A stretch of 5,374 nt of DNA. Origin: Dehalococcoidales bacterium (GTDB taxonomy: Bacteria > Chloroflexota > Dehalococcoidia > E44-bin15). The stretch's first letter is position 1, and every line of letters starts with the position of its first letter. The translations under genes and the position numbers were made by a program. The notes under the pieces are model-generated. The model saw nothing but the letters and a program-made list of their open reading frames with translations, was not told the origin of the DNA and made no database searches. Of the stretch, positions 1 through 5,374 are shown in pieces. The stretch covers positions 1 through 5,374 of the forward strand of contig JAAXQM010000173.1 of NCBI GenBank assembly GCA_012974295.1. Reading direction: 5' to 3'.

Positions 1-1
1 G

Positions 2-712
2 GCTACTACAAACTGTGTACTGATCCCCAAAGAGGGCACGTATAAGGATAGACTGTTCACTGTTGGGATTACTGGTGTTACTGGAGCTACTCATATCGAG
101 AATCGTGAGTTTGGACCCCTGATCCAGAAGGCTCTCGTTTTACCTAAGTTAAACGATAAAGCGGGCAGGACACTTACTACCGGGTTTCATCATACTGCCA
201 TTCTGTCACTGGCAGATAAAATCATTGATGCGGTCAAAGCTGGTAAAATACGCCATTTCTTCCTGATCGGTGGTTGCGACGGAGCCCGGACAGGCCGCAA
301 CTACTTCACGGAAATGGCTGAGAAGGTTCCTCAGGATTGCATAATCTTAACCCTGGCCTGTGGCAAGTACCGTTTTAATGACCAGGATTTCGGCACAATT
401 GACGGTATACCCCGTCTCATTGATATAGGGCAGTGCAACAACGCTTACTCAGCGGTGCAAGTGGCCGTAGCTTTGGCTGGAGCTTTCAATTGTGGAGTAA
501 ATGAATTACCGCTGTCCATAGTATTATCATGGTTTGAACAGAAGGCAGTAGCCATCTTACTGTCGCTACTGTACTTGAATGTGAAGGGTATACGCATAGG
601 GCCGACGCTGCCCGCCTGGATTACTCCAAATGTGCTGAAAGTGCTACAGGATAGCTTTGATCTGAAGGCCATTACCACACCGGATGCTGACCTAAAAGCC
701 ATCCTTGGATAG
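2..712 (+). CDS. hcp: Hybrid cluster protein (hydroxylamine reductase type), C-terminal part
   Basis: The reading frame is open from the left edge and gives 236 residues, so the N-terminal half, with the N-terminal [4Fe-4S] cysteines, lies outside the window. Hcp carries a hybrid Fe-S-O cluster. The purified enzyme reduces hydroxylamine, and in E. coli it acts as a nitric oxide reductase, so a role in nitrosative-stress defence in the cytoplasm is likely. Nearly all the C-terminal cluster ligands are visible: Cys in TTNC (partial residue 5), Cys in GGCDGAR (92, the persulfide-type position), Cys in LACGKYRF (120), Cys in GQCNNAY (145), and Glu and Lys in WFEQKA (179 and 181). The spacings 92-120 (28) and 120-145 (25) equal those between Cys406, Cys434 and Cys459 of the Desulfovibrio vulgaris protein, and the tail after the Lys is of similar length. 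The ligand set looks intact, so the enzyme is probably functional. No partner reductase (hcr) follows it; the next gene is recF. Confidence 0.96.
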   Translation, partial: ATTNCVLIPKEGTYKDRLFTVGITGVTGATHIENREFGPLIQKALVLPKLNDKAGRTLTTGFHHTAILSLADKIIDAVKAGKIRHFFLIGGCDGARTGRNYFTEMAEKVPQDCIILTLACGKYRFNDQDFGTIDGIPRLIDIGQCNNAYSAVQVAVALAGAFNCGVNELPLSIVLSWFEQKAVAILLSLLYLNVKGIRIGPTLPAWITPNVLKVLQDSFDLKAITTPDADLKAILG

Positions 713-740
713 ATAATAGAACCTCATCTTGAGATATTTA

Positions 741-773
741 GAAGAGAGGCATCATAACTTGATGCCTCTCTTC
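741..773 (+). terminator. Hairpin, probable terminator after hcp
   Basis: A perfect 14-bp inverted repeat (741-754 pairs with 760-773) encloses a 5-base loop and begins 28 bases after the hcp stop codon. Its position suggests it ends the hcp transcript. The bases after the stem (CCTATACG) do not form a T-tract, so it is not a textbook intrinsic terminator. It could instead stabilise the 3' end of the mRNA. Confidence 0.6.
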
Positions 774-835
774 CTATACGATACACTCTCTTATATTCCC
801 CTGATGGAAGAGCCATCGTCCATTACCATACATAT

Positions 836-847
836 GGAAATATTTCC
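836..847. repeat. 12-bp perfect palindrome GGAAATATTTCC
   Basis: The site reads identically on both strands and lies in the hcp-recF gap, centred about 42 bases upstream of the recF -35 box. It could be a binding site for a dimeric regulator, but an AT-rich palindrome of this length can also occur by chance. Next to it, at 803-817, is a weak 5-bp stem (GATGG/CCATC). I assign no function to either. Confidence 0.35.
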
Positions 848-883
848 TTTTGTCTATTCGTATAGATGGCTACAAATCCCTCA

Positions 884-912
884 TTGACAGATATAACCAT
901 AATCCGTATTAT
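884..912 (+). promoter_or_regulatory. Sigma-70-type promoter for recF, predicted leaderless
   Basis: A perfect -35 hexamer TTGACA (884-889) is followed by exactly 17 bases and then TATTAT (907-912), which matches the -10 consensus at 5 of 6 positions. Transcription would start about 916-920, only 2 to 6 bases before the ATG at 922. That leaves no room for a ribosome binding site, and none is visible there, so the recF mRNA is predicted to be leaderless. This promoter also argues against the upstream in-frame TTG at 850, which would lie 5' of the transcription start. Confidence 0.72.
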
Positions 913-921
913 CCGAAGCAC

Positions 922-2040
922 ATGCATATCACGCATTTGAGTCTGACAAACTTCCGTAATTACGAGCGCCTGGAACTTGACCTTCCATCACACCTGGTGG
1001 TATTTCAGGGCGATAATGCCCAGGGAAAGACTAATCTACTTGAGGCGATATACATCCTGGCCACGGCCAAGTCCAGTCGCGCCACTACAGAACGAGAGTT
1101 GATCAATTGGTCAGCTGTAACAGAGGAACTCTCGGCGGCTCGCCTTCTGGCACAGGTTAAAAAAAGGGGAGGGGGCCTTCAGGTAGAGATTGCCCTAAGA
1201 GCAGCGCATCCTGGCCCTGAAGCACACGTTCAGAAGCGGATTAGGGTAAATGGTGTGCCCCGCCGCGCCATCGATCTTGTTGGACAGGTAAATGTAGTAC
1301 TATTCAGCTGTCAGGACATTGATCTTATAGGCGGTGCCCCATCGACACGCCGCCGTTACCTCGATATGACGAGTTCCCAGATTAATCCTCGATACCTCCG
1401 CACACTTCAACAATACAATAAGGTGCTCCTACAGCGAAATCACCTCTTGAAATTGGTTGGAGAAAGGCGCGCTGATGGTAATCAGCTTGATTATTGGGAC
1501 CAGGAGTTGATTGAACACGGCTCCTATATAATCGAGAAGCGCCAGCTTCTGGTAGCTGAGCTTAATGACCTGACTCGGCCGATCCACCAGCAGCTCACGG
1601 CGGAGCGAGAAGAATTGAGGATTGCTTATCTACCAAGCACTGGTGTAACGGATTTTAGGGATAGGCTACGAGATATTCGAGAAAAAGAGGTAGCTCAGGG
1701 TATGAGCTTGATTGGCCCTCACCGTGATGATATGGCATTCTTCACTGGCGATGTTAATATGAACGTTTATAGCTCCCGTGGGCAGCAGCGCACCATTGCC
1801 CTCTCCCTAAAGCTTGCTGAGGCTAGCTTCATGCTTTCTAAGACGGGCGATGAGCCTATCTTACTTTTGGACGATATGCTTTCAGAGCTGGATTCGATAC
1901 GGCGTCGGCAGATACTGGAATCCATTACATCTTATCATCAGGTTGTGATTACAAACACTGATCTCGATCACTTCGATCCTGGTTTTCTGGCCGATGCGAC
2001 GCTATTTCAGGTAAGCGGGGGAAATATCAAGTCTCTTTAA
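922..2040 (+). CDS. recF: DNA replication and repair protein RecF
   Basis: This encodes a 372-residue SMC-like ATPase that loads RecA at single-strand gaps together with RecO and RecR. The length is normal for RecF. The N-terminal FRNY motif is at 11-14. Walker A is GDNAQGKT (30-37), followed by NLLEAIY. A RecF-typical arm contains a PSTRRRYLD stretch, then SSQINPRYL and a QRNHLLK segment. GPHRDD is at 265-270, the ABC signature SSRGQQR at 284-290, Walker B LLLDD ends at 318, the D-loop SELD is at 321-324, and the switch segment QVVITNTD at 340-347. All ATPase motifs are intact. I chose the ATG at 922 because MHITHLSLTNFRNY matches the usual RecF N-terminus and a strong promoter ends just before it; the frame stays open back to a TTG at 850, which would add 24 atypical residues. 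There is no Shine-Dalgarno sequence. No dnaA, dnaN or gyrB is adjacent, unlike in many bacteria. It converges on the next gene with a 40-bp gap. Confidence 0.97.
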   Translation: MHITHLSLTNFRNYERLELDLPSHLVVFQGDNAQGKTNLLEAIYILATAKSSRATTERELINWSAVTEELSAARLLAQVKKRGGGLQVEIALRAAHPGPEAHVQKRIRVNGVPRRAIDLVGQVNVVLFSCQDIDLIGGAPSTRRRYLDMTSSQINPRYLRTLQQYNKVLLQRNHLLKLVGERRADGNQLDYWDQELIEHGSYIIEKRQLLVAELNDLTRPIHQQLTAEREELRIAYLPSTGVTDFRDRLRDIREKEVAQGMSLIGPHRDDMAFFTGDVNMNVYSSRGQQRTIALSLKLAEASFMLSKTGDEPILLLDDMLSELDSIRRRQILESITSYHQVVITNTDLDHFDPGFLADATLFQVSGGNIKSL

Positions 2041-2080
2041 CGGCTTGCCTGTGGCAGGATGGTTGGTTAACGTGGCTTGG

Positions 2081-2593
2081 CTAGAAAGAGATGCTATTTA
2101 TAATTGACATCGCCTGAGCTTCAGCTTCAGGAGTCGCATCATAGATAGTATAGATATCAATACAGGCAGATTCCAGAACGAATACTATGTCCATCTCATA
2201 CCAATCACTATCCGAGTCATACCTCTTGGTGTAGCCGGCAATTTGACCGCTAGCAATCATATTTCCCGTCTCATCCGGCTCGAACGTCTTGGTCTCTACG
2301 ATTGCTCTGGCAATCAGAAAGTCGGGGTCAGTTTCGTGGTCTATTAGCTCACGAGGAACATTGCCATAATATATCTGAACAAAATTTGAGTCGTCACTAT
2401 TTGTATACTCCACCAAGCCCCACTGTGTACCGTCTGACTCTAAATATGTTCCAAAGGGCTCTTCATTGCTGAGGCTCCACCCTTCCGGGACATCGCTGGC
2501 TGTAGGCTTTGAAGCAGCTGACGCCAGGCAGGATACAGAGCCTACCAATAAAACACCCATAAGCATAATTATGACAAATCCATTAAGCTTCAT
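2081..2593 (-). CDS. Small exported protein of unknown function
   Basis: I do not recognise this 170-residue protein. It starts with a basic residue (K2), a hydrophobic stretch at about 5-20, and then VGSVSC (Cys22) and LASAAS. This is an export signal: either a lipoprotein signal with a poor lipobox (Ser rather than Leu at -3) or a type I site at about ASA/A. The mature part is acidic and rich in Asp, Glu, Ser, Thr and Tyr, with no further cysteines apart from one at CIDIYTIYD. The C-terminal pattern, a hydrophobic strand, then EAEAQAMSIINSISF, resembles the end of PsbP/Mog1-like alpha-beta domains found in many small lipoproteins; that is only a resemblance by eye. Purine-rich AGGA and GAGG precede the ATG within about 4 to 14 bases. 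It lies 53 bp after the MFS gene on the same strand with no strong hairpin between, so it is probably co-transcribed with it. Confidence 0.85.
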   Translation of the reverse strand: MKLNGFVIIMLMGVLLVGSVSCLASAASKPTASDVPEGWSLSNEEPFGTYLESDGTQWGLVEYTNSDDSNFVQIYYGNVPRELIDHETDPDFLIARAIVETKTFEPDETGNMIASGQIAGYTKRYDSDSDWYEMDIVFVLESACIDIYTIYDATPEAEAQAMSIINSISF

Positions 2594-2646
2594 TTATACC
2601 TCATCCTAGCTTCCGCATACTATGGTATCAGCAACATGCTTCACCG

Positions 2647-3921
2647 TCAATTTTTAGTTTTTATCGCCTTCACCGGTGCCCTGATCAGGAACAGGGATAC
2701 CGTAGAGATTAAGCAAAGTATCGCTGTGACCAGGAAGGCTAGATCGTAGGACCCCTGTATATCACGGATGAATCCGTATAATATTGGACCGACTGCCCCA
2801 AATAGCCCTGCAGACAAAAAGAATGCAATGCCAAAAAGCGTCGAAACACTAACCACCCCGAATAGATCTCCCAGATAGGTAGGGAATACTGCGAGGCCAA
2901 TTCCGTAGCAGAATCCGATAACGAGAGAAACTAAGATTAACTCTGTTTCATTACCTACACCAATAGCTAAAAAGCACCCCAGAGAAACACCCATAGTGCA
3001 AACATACAAGAGGGGCTTGCGGGAGAGGCCGAATCTGGACATCAGCCAATCGGACGAAAAGCCTGCGAAAAGACGCCCTGCAACTGCCGCCAGCACAAGA
3101 AAGCTGAGGATGCTTACCACATTCCCCTCTGGTATGCCTAGGTCCTTTCCCCAAAAAACGATGTGTCCAATAATCCCGATTATCGCAATATTAAAGAACT
3201 GCGAGAGTATAAGGAGCCACCAGCTGGAGGTCCGGAAGGCCTCCCTTGCCGACCACTTTTGGGAGCGGGTAAGAAAGTCTGCCCTAGCCTCAAGCTCATC
3301 TGCCGCAGGTTTAACGCCATCGGGATATGTCCCCACGGACTCCGGGTCTTTCCTTAGAAGTGACCCCGCAATAACTGCTACTATCGCTAGGATGAGCCCA
3401 AGCATTATATAGCTTTCGCGCCAACCAATAGCCCCAATAGTGTAATGGATTAACGGCATTAGGATTACCACCCCCAGCCCTGAGCCGGTCATCGCAATAG
3501 CTATAGCCATAGCTGCTCGACGCATAAACCAACGCCGCACCGTGGCTACCGTAGGAACAATAAAGCATAACGCGATACCACAGGGTGCGAGGACACCGTA
3601 TAGAAGGTCGAAATGCCAGGGCTGGGTTATCTGGCTTAGCAAAGCTATCCCCAATCCCCCGATTACAGCACCGATCATCACGAGCCTCCTTATCCCGATT
3701 CGATCGACTAGTATCCCCGCTACCAATCCAAAAAATGCTATCGTGATCGTATTAAGGGTGTAGCCCACGGAGAGCATCCCTCTAGTCCAGCCAAATTCCC
3801 TCTCTAGTTCCGGAGCGAATATGGAGAAGGAAGCAATGGACGCCGAACAAACAAACATTGCCAGCCAGGCAGCTACGACAATTACCCAACCGTAAAAAAG
3901 ACGGTTTTGCAGCGCTGGCAT
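2647..3921 (-). CDS. MFS transporter, oxalate/formate antiporter or monocarboxylate type
   Basis: This 424-residue integral membrane protein has the expected major facilitator layout: about 12 hydrophobic helices in two halves, split by a charged cytoplasmic loop at about 190-230. The N-terminus (RLFYGWVIVVAAW, then FSIFAPELEREFGWTRG at about 32-48) is typical of the OFA/monocarboxylate-like branch. MFS motif A appears as GILVDRIGIRRL at 69-80, with a degenerate copy in the second half (AGFSSDWLMSRFGLSRK, 286-302). Members carry small organic anions such as oxalate, formate, lactate or pyruvate, but the substrate cannot be read from sequence. The ATG at 3921 has a strong ribosome binding site, GGAGAGG, nine bases upstream (3931-3937), and an extended -10 promoter further up. 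It is divergent from the Fe-S/AOR operon, so transport of a carboxylic acid linked to that enzyme is a reasonable guess. No truncation is seen. Confidence 0.93.
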   Translation of the reverse strand: MPALQNRLFYGWVIVVAAWLAMFVCSASIASFSIFAPELEREFGWTRGMLSVGYTLNTITIAFFGLVAGILVDRIGIRRLVMIGAVIGGLGIALLSQITQPWHFDLLYGVLAPCGIALCFIVPTVATVRRWFMRRAAMAIAIAMTGSGLGVVILMPLIHYTIGAIGWRESYIMLGLILAIVAVIAGSLLRKDPESVGTYPDGVKPAADELEARADFLTRSQKWSAREAFRTSSWWLLILSQFFNIAIIGIIGHIVFWGKDLGIPEGNVVSILSFLVLAAVAGRLFAGFSSDWLMSRFGLSRKPLLYVCTMGVSLGCFLAIGVGNETELILVSLVIGFCYGIGLAVFPTYLGDLFGVVSVSTLFGIAFFLSAGLFGAVGPILYGFIRDIQGSYDLAFLVTAILCLISTVSLFLIRAPVKAIKTKN

Positions 3922-3957
3922 ACTTTAATTCCTCTCCATTTTCAACATACGCCCACG

Positions 3958-3986
3958 ATTATAGCATATGGACGTGTCTATGTAGC
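3958..3986 (-). promoter_or_regulatory. Extended -10 promoter for the MFS transporter gene
   Basis: On the - strand the sequence reads TGCTATAAT (3958-3966): a perfect -10 hexamer TATAAT preceded by the TGn extension. The -35 region at 17-bp spacing (3981-3986) reads GCTACA, a poor match, which is usual when an extended -10 is present. Transcription would start near 3951, leaving a leader of about 30 bases that includes the GGAGAGG ribosome binding site. Confidence 0.6.
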
Positions 3987-4052
3987 TTTCCCGACTGGCA
4001 TCATCCATCTACTGGCGAGGAAGGCATCCCGAGTATGTCCCGTGCAGGCGTT

Positions 4053-4069
4053 ACGATTCAAGTAATCGT
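4053..4069. repeat. Inverted repeat ACGATT-N5-AATCGT, possible operator
   Basis: Two perfect 6-base arms are separated by CAAGT, between the two divergent promoters. The centre (4061) is about 50 bases upstream of the -35 box of the Fe-S/AOR promoter, an activator-like distance. No regulator gene is in the window, so the binding protein, if any, is unknown. Confidence 0.4.
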
Positions 4070-4109
4070 TGCCAAAACGCAACTTGAGCTATACAAATAT
4101 CCCTCTTCG

Positions 4110-4138
4110 TTGACAATTCCACTTTTTACGAGTATTCT
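4110..4138 (+). promoter_or_regulatory. Sigma-70-type promoter for the Fe-S/AOR operon
   Basis: A perfect -35 box TTGACA (4110-4115), a 17-base spacer and TATTCT (4133-4138, 4 of 6 matches to the -10 consensus) point toward the Fe-S gene. The predicted start near 4145 gives a leader of about 73 bases. The arrangement is the same as at recF, but the -10 is weaker, which would suit a regulated promoter. Confidence 0.55.
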
Positions 4139-4204
4139 GCTATGTGGCGCGTCATGTCATGCACCCTTTCGGTACGCCTTTGGTTGTAATTTCACGAAAT
4201 TTAC

Positions 4205-4210
4205 GGAGGA
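4205..4210 (+). promoter_or_regulatory. Ribosome binding site GGAGGA fixing the Fe-S protein start
   Basis: A near-perfect Shine-Dalgarno sequence, GGAGGA, sits seven bases before the ATG at 4218. It decides the start codon, since the frame is open for at least 120 further codons upstream. Confidence 0.88.
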
Positions 4211-4217
4211 TTGTCTT

Positions 4218-4751
4218 ATGTCAAAAAAACTGACGGTGATTCCAGAGTTGTGCTCTGGCTGCAGTATCTGTGAACTTGTGTGCGCAATAAAGCATTTCGG
4301 AGTGAATAACCCGAAAAAGGCGGCAATAAGAGTATTAACTACGTACCCTCATCCGGTTATGAGAATGCCAATAGTATGCAGCCAGTGTAAGGGTGCCCCA
4401 TGTGCCAAAGTCTGTCCTACCGATGCCCTAAGATGGGTAGATGGAGTAGTACATCTTGATAAGGAGAAATGCATTTCCTGCTTTGAATGTGTAGAGGCAT
4501 GCCCCTTCGGAGCAATTTATGCTCATGAGGACTGTGACATGCCCATCACGTGTGATATGTGCGGAGGCGATCCCGAGTGTGTCAGGAATTGTCCAAAGGG
4601 GGCGCTCAGGTTAATACCGGAAGCTGCGCTGGGTGAGTCCAAACGTCTCAACAATGTTTTGAGCTATACCCAGATGAAGGAAATCGAGTTCTATGATAAG
4701 GGAGAAAAGAAGGTAATCCACTACGCGGAGATAGGGAAGGAAGAGCTATGA
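4218..4751 (+). CDS. Ferredoxin-like subunit with four [4Fe-4S] motifs, AOR electron-transfer partner
   Basis: This 177-residue soluble protein has 16 cysteines in four groups, enough for four [4Fe-4S] clusters: C12/15/18/22 (CxxCxxCxxxC), C54/57/62/66 (CxxCx4CxxxCP), C85/88/91/95 (CxxCxxCxxxCP) and C112/115/121/125 (CxxCx5CxxxCP). This is the DmsB/HycB-like layout of electron-transfer subunits of molybdenum and tungsten enzymes. There is no twin-arginine or other signal peptide and no membrane helix, so it should act in the cytoplasm. The C-terminal 50 residues are charged and lack cysteines. Its stop overlaps the start of the AOR gene (ATGA at 4748-4751), implying translational coupling and a fixed subunit ratio. 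Related pairs of a four-cluster protein and an AOR-family subunit are known: AorA/AorB of Aromatoleum, BamC/BamB of Geobacter, YdhY/YdhV of E. coli. Which of these is closest cannot be told here. The family role is to carry electrons between the tungsten subunit and an acceptor or donor. Confidence 0.93.
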   Translation: MSKKLTVIPELCSGCSICELVCAIKHFGVNNPKKAAIRVLTTYPHPVMRMPIVCSQCKGAPCAKVCPTDALRWVDGVVHLDKEKCISCFECVEACPFGAIYAHEDCDMPITCDMCGGDPECVRNCPKGALRLIPEAALGESKRLNNVLSYTQMKEIEFYDKGEKKVIHYAEIGKEEL

Positions 4752-5374
4752 GTCCAAAGAGCGGATATTTCAAGAAACACCTGCATATAGACCTCACAAA
4801 TGGCAGTGCTGAAGTGAGGGATCTCTCGGATGCCTTTATCGATAAGTACATCGGCGGGCGTGGTTTCGGCGCGAAGCTAGTGTGGGACAACTTGAGGAAG
4901 TACGATTTCAAGATTGACCCCCTCGGCCCTGAGAATCTCATAGCCATCGCACCGGGACCATTGACAGGGGTATACCTTCCCTCATCGGGTAAGAATTCCT
5001 TTGTCTCCATATCACCGGCTACCGGCCTTTATGGCGATTCCTCTATCGGAGGTAGATTCGGTGTTGAACTGCGGCAGACAGGATTAGACCTTCTCTCCAT
5101 AAGCGGCAGGGCACCGGAGTTATCTGTTATCTTCATCGACAATGGAGATATAACGATCATCACCATGCCCGAGTTGAAGGGAAAAAGTTGCCTGACATCA
5201 GAAGGAATGATCAAGGAGCGACTGGGTACTCATGCTGTGCACATCGCTGTTATCGGGGTGGCGGGTGAGAACAAGGTAAGGTTTGCCTGCGTCAATGCCG
5301 ACTGGGGACGCAACGCTGGCAGGACAGGGATAGGGGCGGTTATGGGGTCAAAAAACCTCAAGGCAATTGTGGTA
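4748..5374 (+). CDS. Aldehyde:ferredoxin oxidoreductase family, N-terminal part (tungstopterin enzyme)
   Basis: The frame starts at the ATG overlapping the Fe-S gene stop and stays open to the right edge, giving 209 residues of a protein usually about 600 or more long. The ribosome binding site AAGGA (4737-4741) is six bases upstream. The sequence is the AOR N-terminal domain: HIDLTNGSAEVRDL (12-25), then KYIGGRGFGAKL (33-44), APGPLTG (68-74), a glycine-rich SPATGLYGDSSIGGRFG segment (89-105), and GRTGIGAVMGSKNLKAI (191-207). This domain binds the bis-pyranopterin cofactor with tungsten (or molybdenum). The [4Fe-4S] cysteines and the remaining catalytic domain lie beyond the window. The family oxidises aldehydes to carboxylates with ferredoxin, or runs in reverse; members also include formaldehyde, glyceraldehyde-3-phosphate and benzoyl-CoA-reducing (BamB) types, so the substrate is open. 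Confidence 0.95.
   Translation, partial: MSPKSGYFKKHLHIDLTNGSAEVRDLSDAFIDKYIGGRGFGAKLVWDNLRKYDFKIDPLGPENLIAIAPGPLTGVYLPSSGKNSFVSISPATGLYGDSSIGGRFGVELRQTGLDLLSISGRAPELSVIFIDNGDITIITMPELKGKSCLTSEGMIKERLGTHAVHIAVIGVAGENKVRFACVNADWGRNAGRTGIGAVMGSKNLKAIVV

Larger units (their letters stand above)
3922..4217. other. Divergent intergenic control region
   Basis: This 296-bp gap separates the start codons of the MFS gene and the Fe-S gene. It holds a promoter toward each side, an inverted repeat between them and a ribosome binding site at each end, all listed separately. The Fe-S reading frame stays open across it without a stop, but there is no sign of coding: the translation has no family-like features and continues into the antisense of the MFS gene. 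Confidence 0.75.

Noticed and set aside
445..702. 85-codon frame on the - strand within hcp
   Set aside because: It is antisense to the conserved Hcp C-terminus and has no ribosome binding site or recognisable domain.
850..921. In-frame upstream start (TTG at 850) for RecF, adding 24 residues
   Set aside because: The added residues do not resemble any RecF N-terminus, the TTG has no ribosome binding site, and a near-consensus promoter lies inside this stretch, so the TTG would not be on the transcript.
2041..2080. Short hairpin (CCTG-TGG-CAGG at 2048-2058) between the convergent recF and exported-protein genes, considered as a terminator
   Set aside because: The stem is only 4 bp and no T-tract follows, so there is too little to call it a terminator.
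2951..3763. Several open frames on both strands inside the MFS gene
   Set aside because: The MFS frame is continuous, with a good start, ribosome binding site and 12-helix pattern; the others are Arg/Pro/Ser-rich shadows.
3858..4217. N-terminal extension of the Fe-S protein by 120 codons
   Set aside because: The extension overlaps the antisense of the MFS gene, shows no family features, and a strong GGAGGA ribosome binding site sits just before the ATG at 4218, where the ferredoxin-type sequence begins.
4648..5214. Open frames on the - strand at 4648-5010 and 5029-5214
   Set aside because: They lie antisense to the Fe-S and AOR genes, whose protein motifs are unmistakable, and their translations look like shadow sequence.
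1..5374. tRNA or rRNA genes, CRISPR arrays, insertion sequences, attachment sites
   Set aside because: No spaced direct-repeat array, transposase, integrase, terminal inverted repeats or tRNA-like cloverleaf was seen; the space is almost fully taken by conserved genes.

Overview
The window (5374 bases, roughly balanced GC) looks like chromosomal sequence from an anaerobic bacterium. It carries the C-terminal part of a hybrid cluster protein (Hcp, hydroxylamine reductase type), a complete recF, a complete major-facilitator transporter, a small exported protein, and the start of an operon for a tungsten-type aldehyde:ferredoxin oxidoreductase (AOR) with its own four-cluster iron-sulfur partner. 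Hcp and AOR are both oxygen-sensitive metalloenzymes typical of anaerobes. The RecF sequence and the gene mix would fit a Chloroflexota (Dehalococcoidia-like) lineage, but this is an impression from the protein sequence, not a demonstrated assignment.

Layout: (1) 2-712, + strand, 3' part of hcp, followed by a perfect 14-bp stem at 741-773 that may end its transcript. (2) 713-921, a 209-bp gap holding that hairpin, a 12-bp palindrome and a near-consensus sigma-70-type promoter whose predicted start lies only a few bases before the recF ATG, so recF mRNA appears leaderless. (3) 922-2040, recF, away from its usual dnaA/dnaN/gyrB neighbours. (4) 2081-2593 and 2647-3921, both on the - strand and convergent with recF: an MFS transporter of the oxalate/formate-antiporter/monocarboxylate type, then a small exported protein 53 bp downstream, probably one transcript. 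(5) 3922-4217, a divergent control region with a promoter on each strand and an inverted repeat between them. (6) 4218-4751 and 4748-5374, + strand: a ferredoxin-like protein with four [4Fe-4S] motifs overlapping by ATGA with the N-terminal 209 codons of an AOR-family catalytic subunit, which runs off the window.

How the parts may work together: the Fe-S protein and AOR subunit very likely form one redox enzyme interconverting an aldehyde (or related substrate) and its acid, with electrons moving through the Fe-S protein. The divergent MFS transporter belongs to a group that often carries small organic acids, so it may move the enzyme's substrate or product; that link rests only on shared regulatory DNA. 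Nothing clearly amounts to a new biological system. The points most worth checking are the leaderless recF promoter and the divergent transporter/AOR control region.
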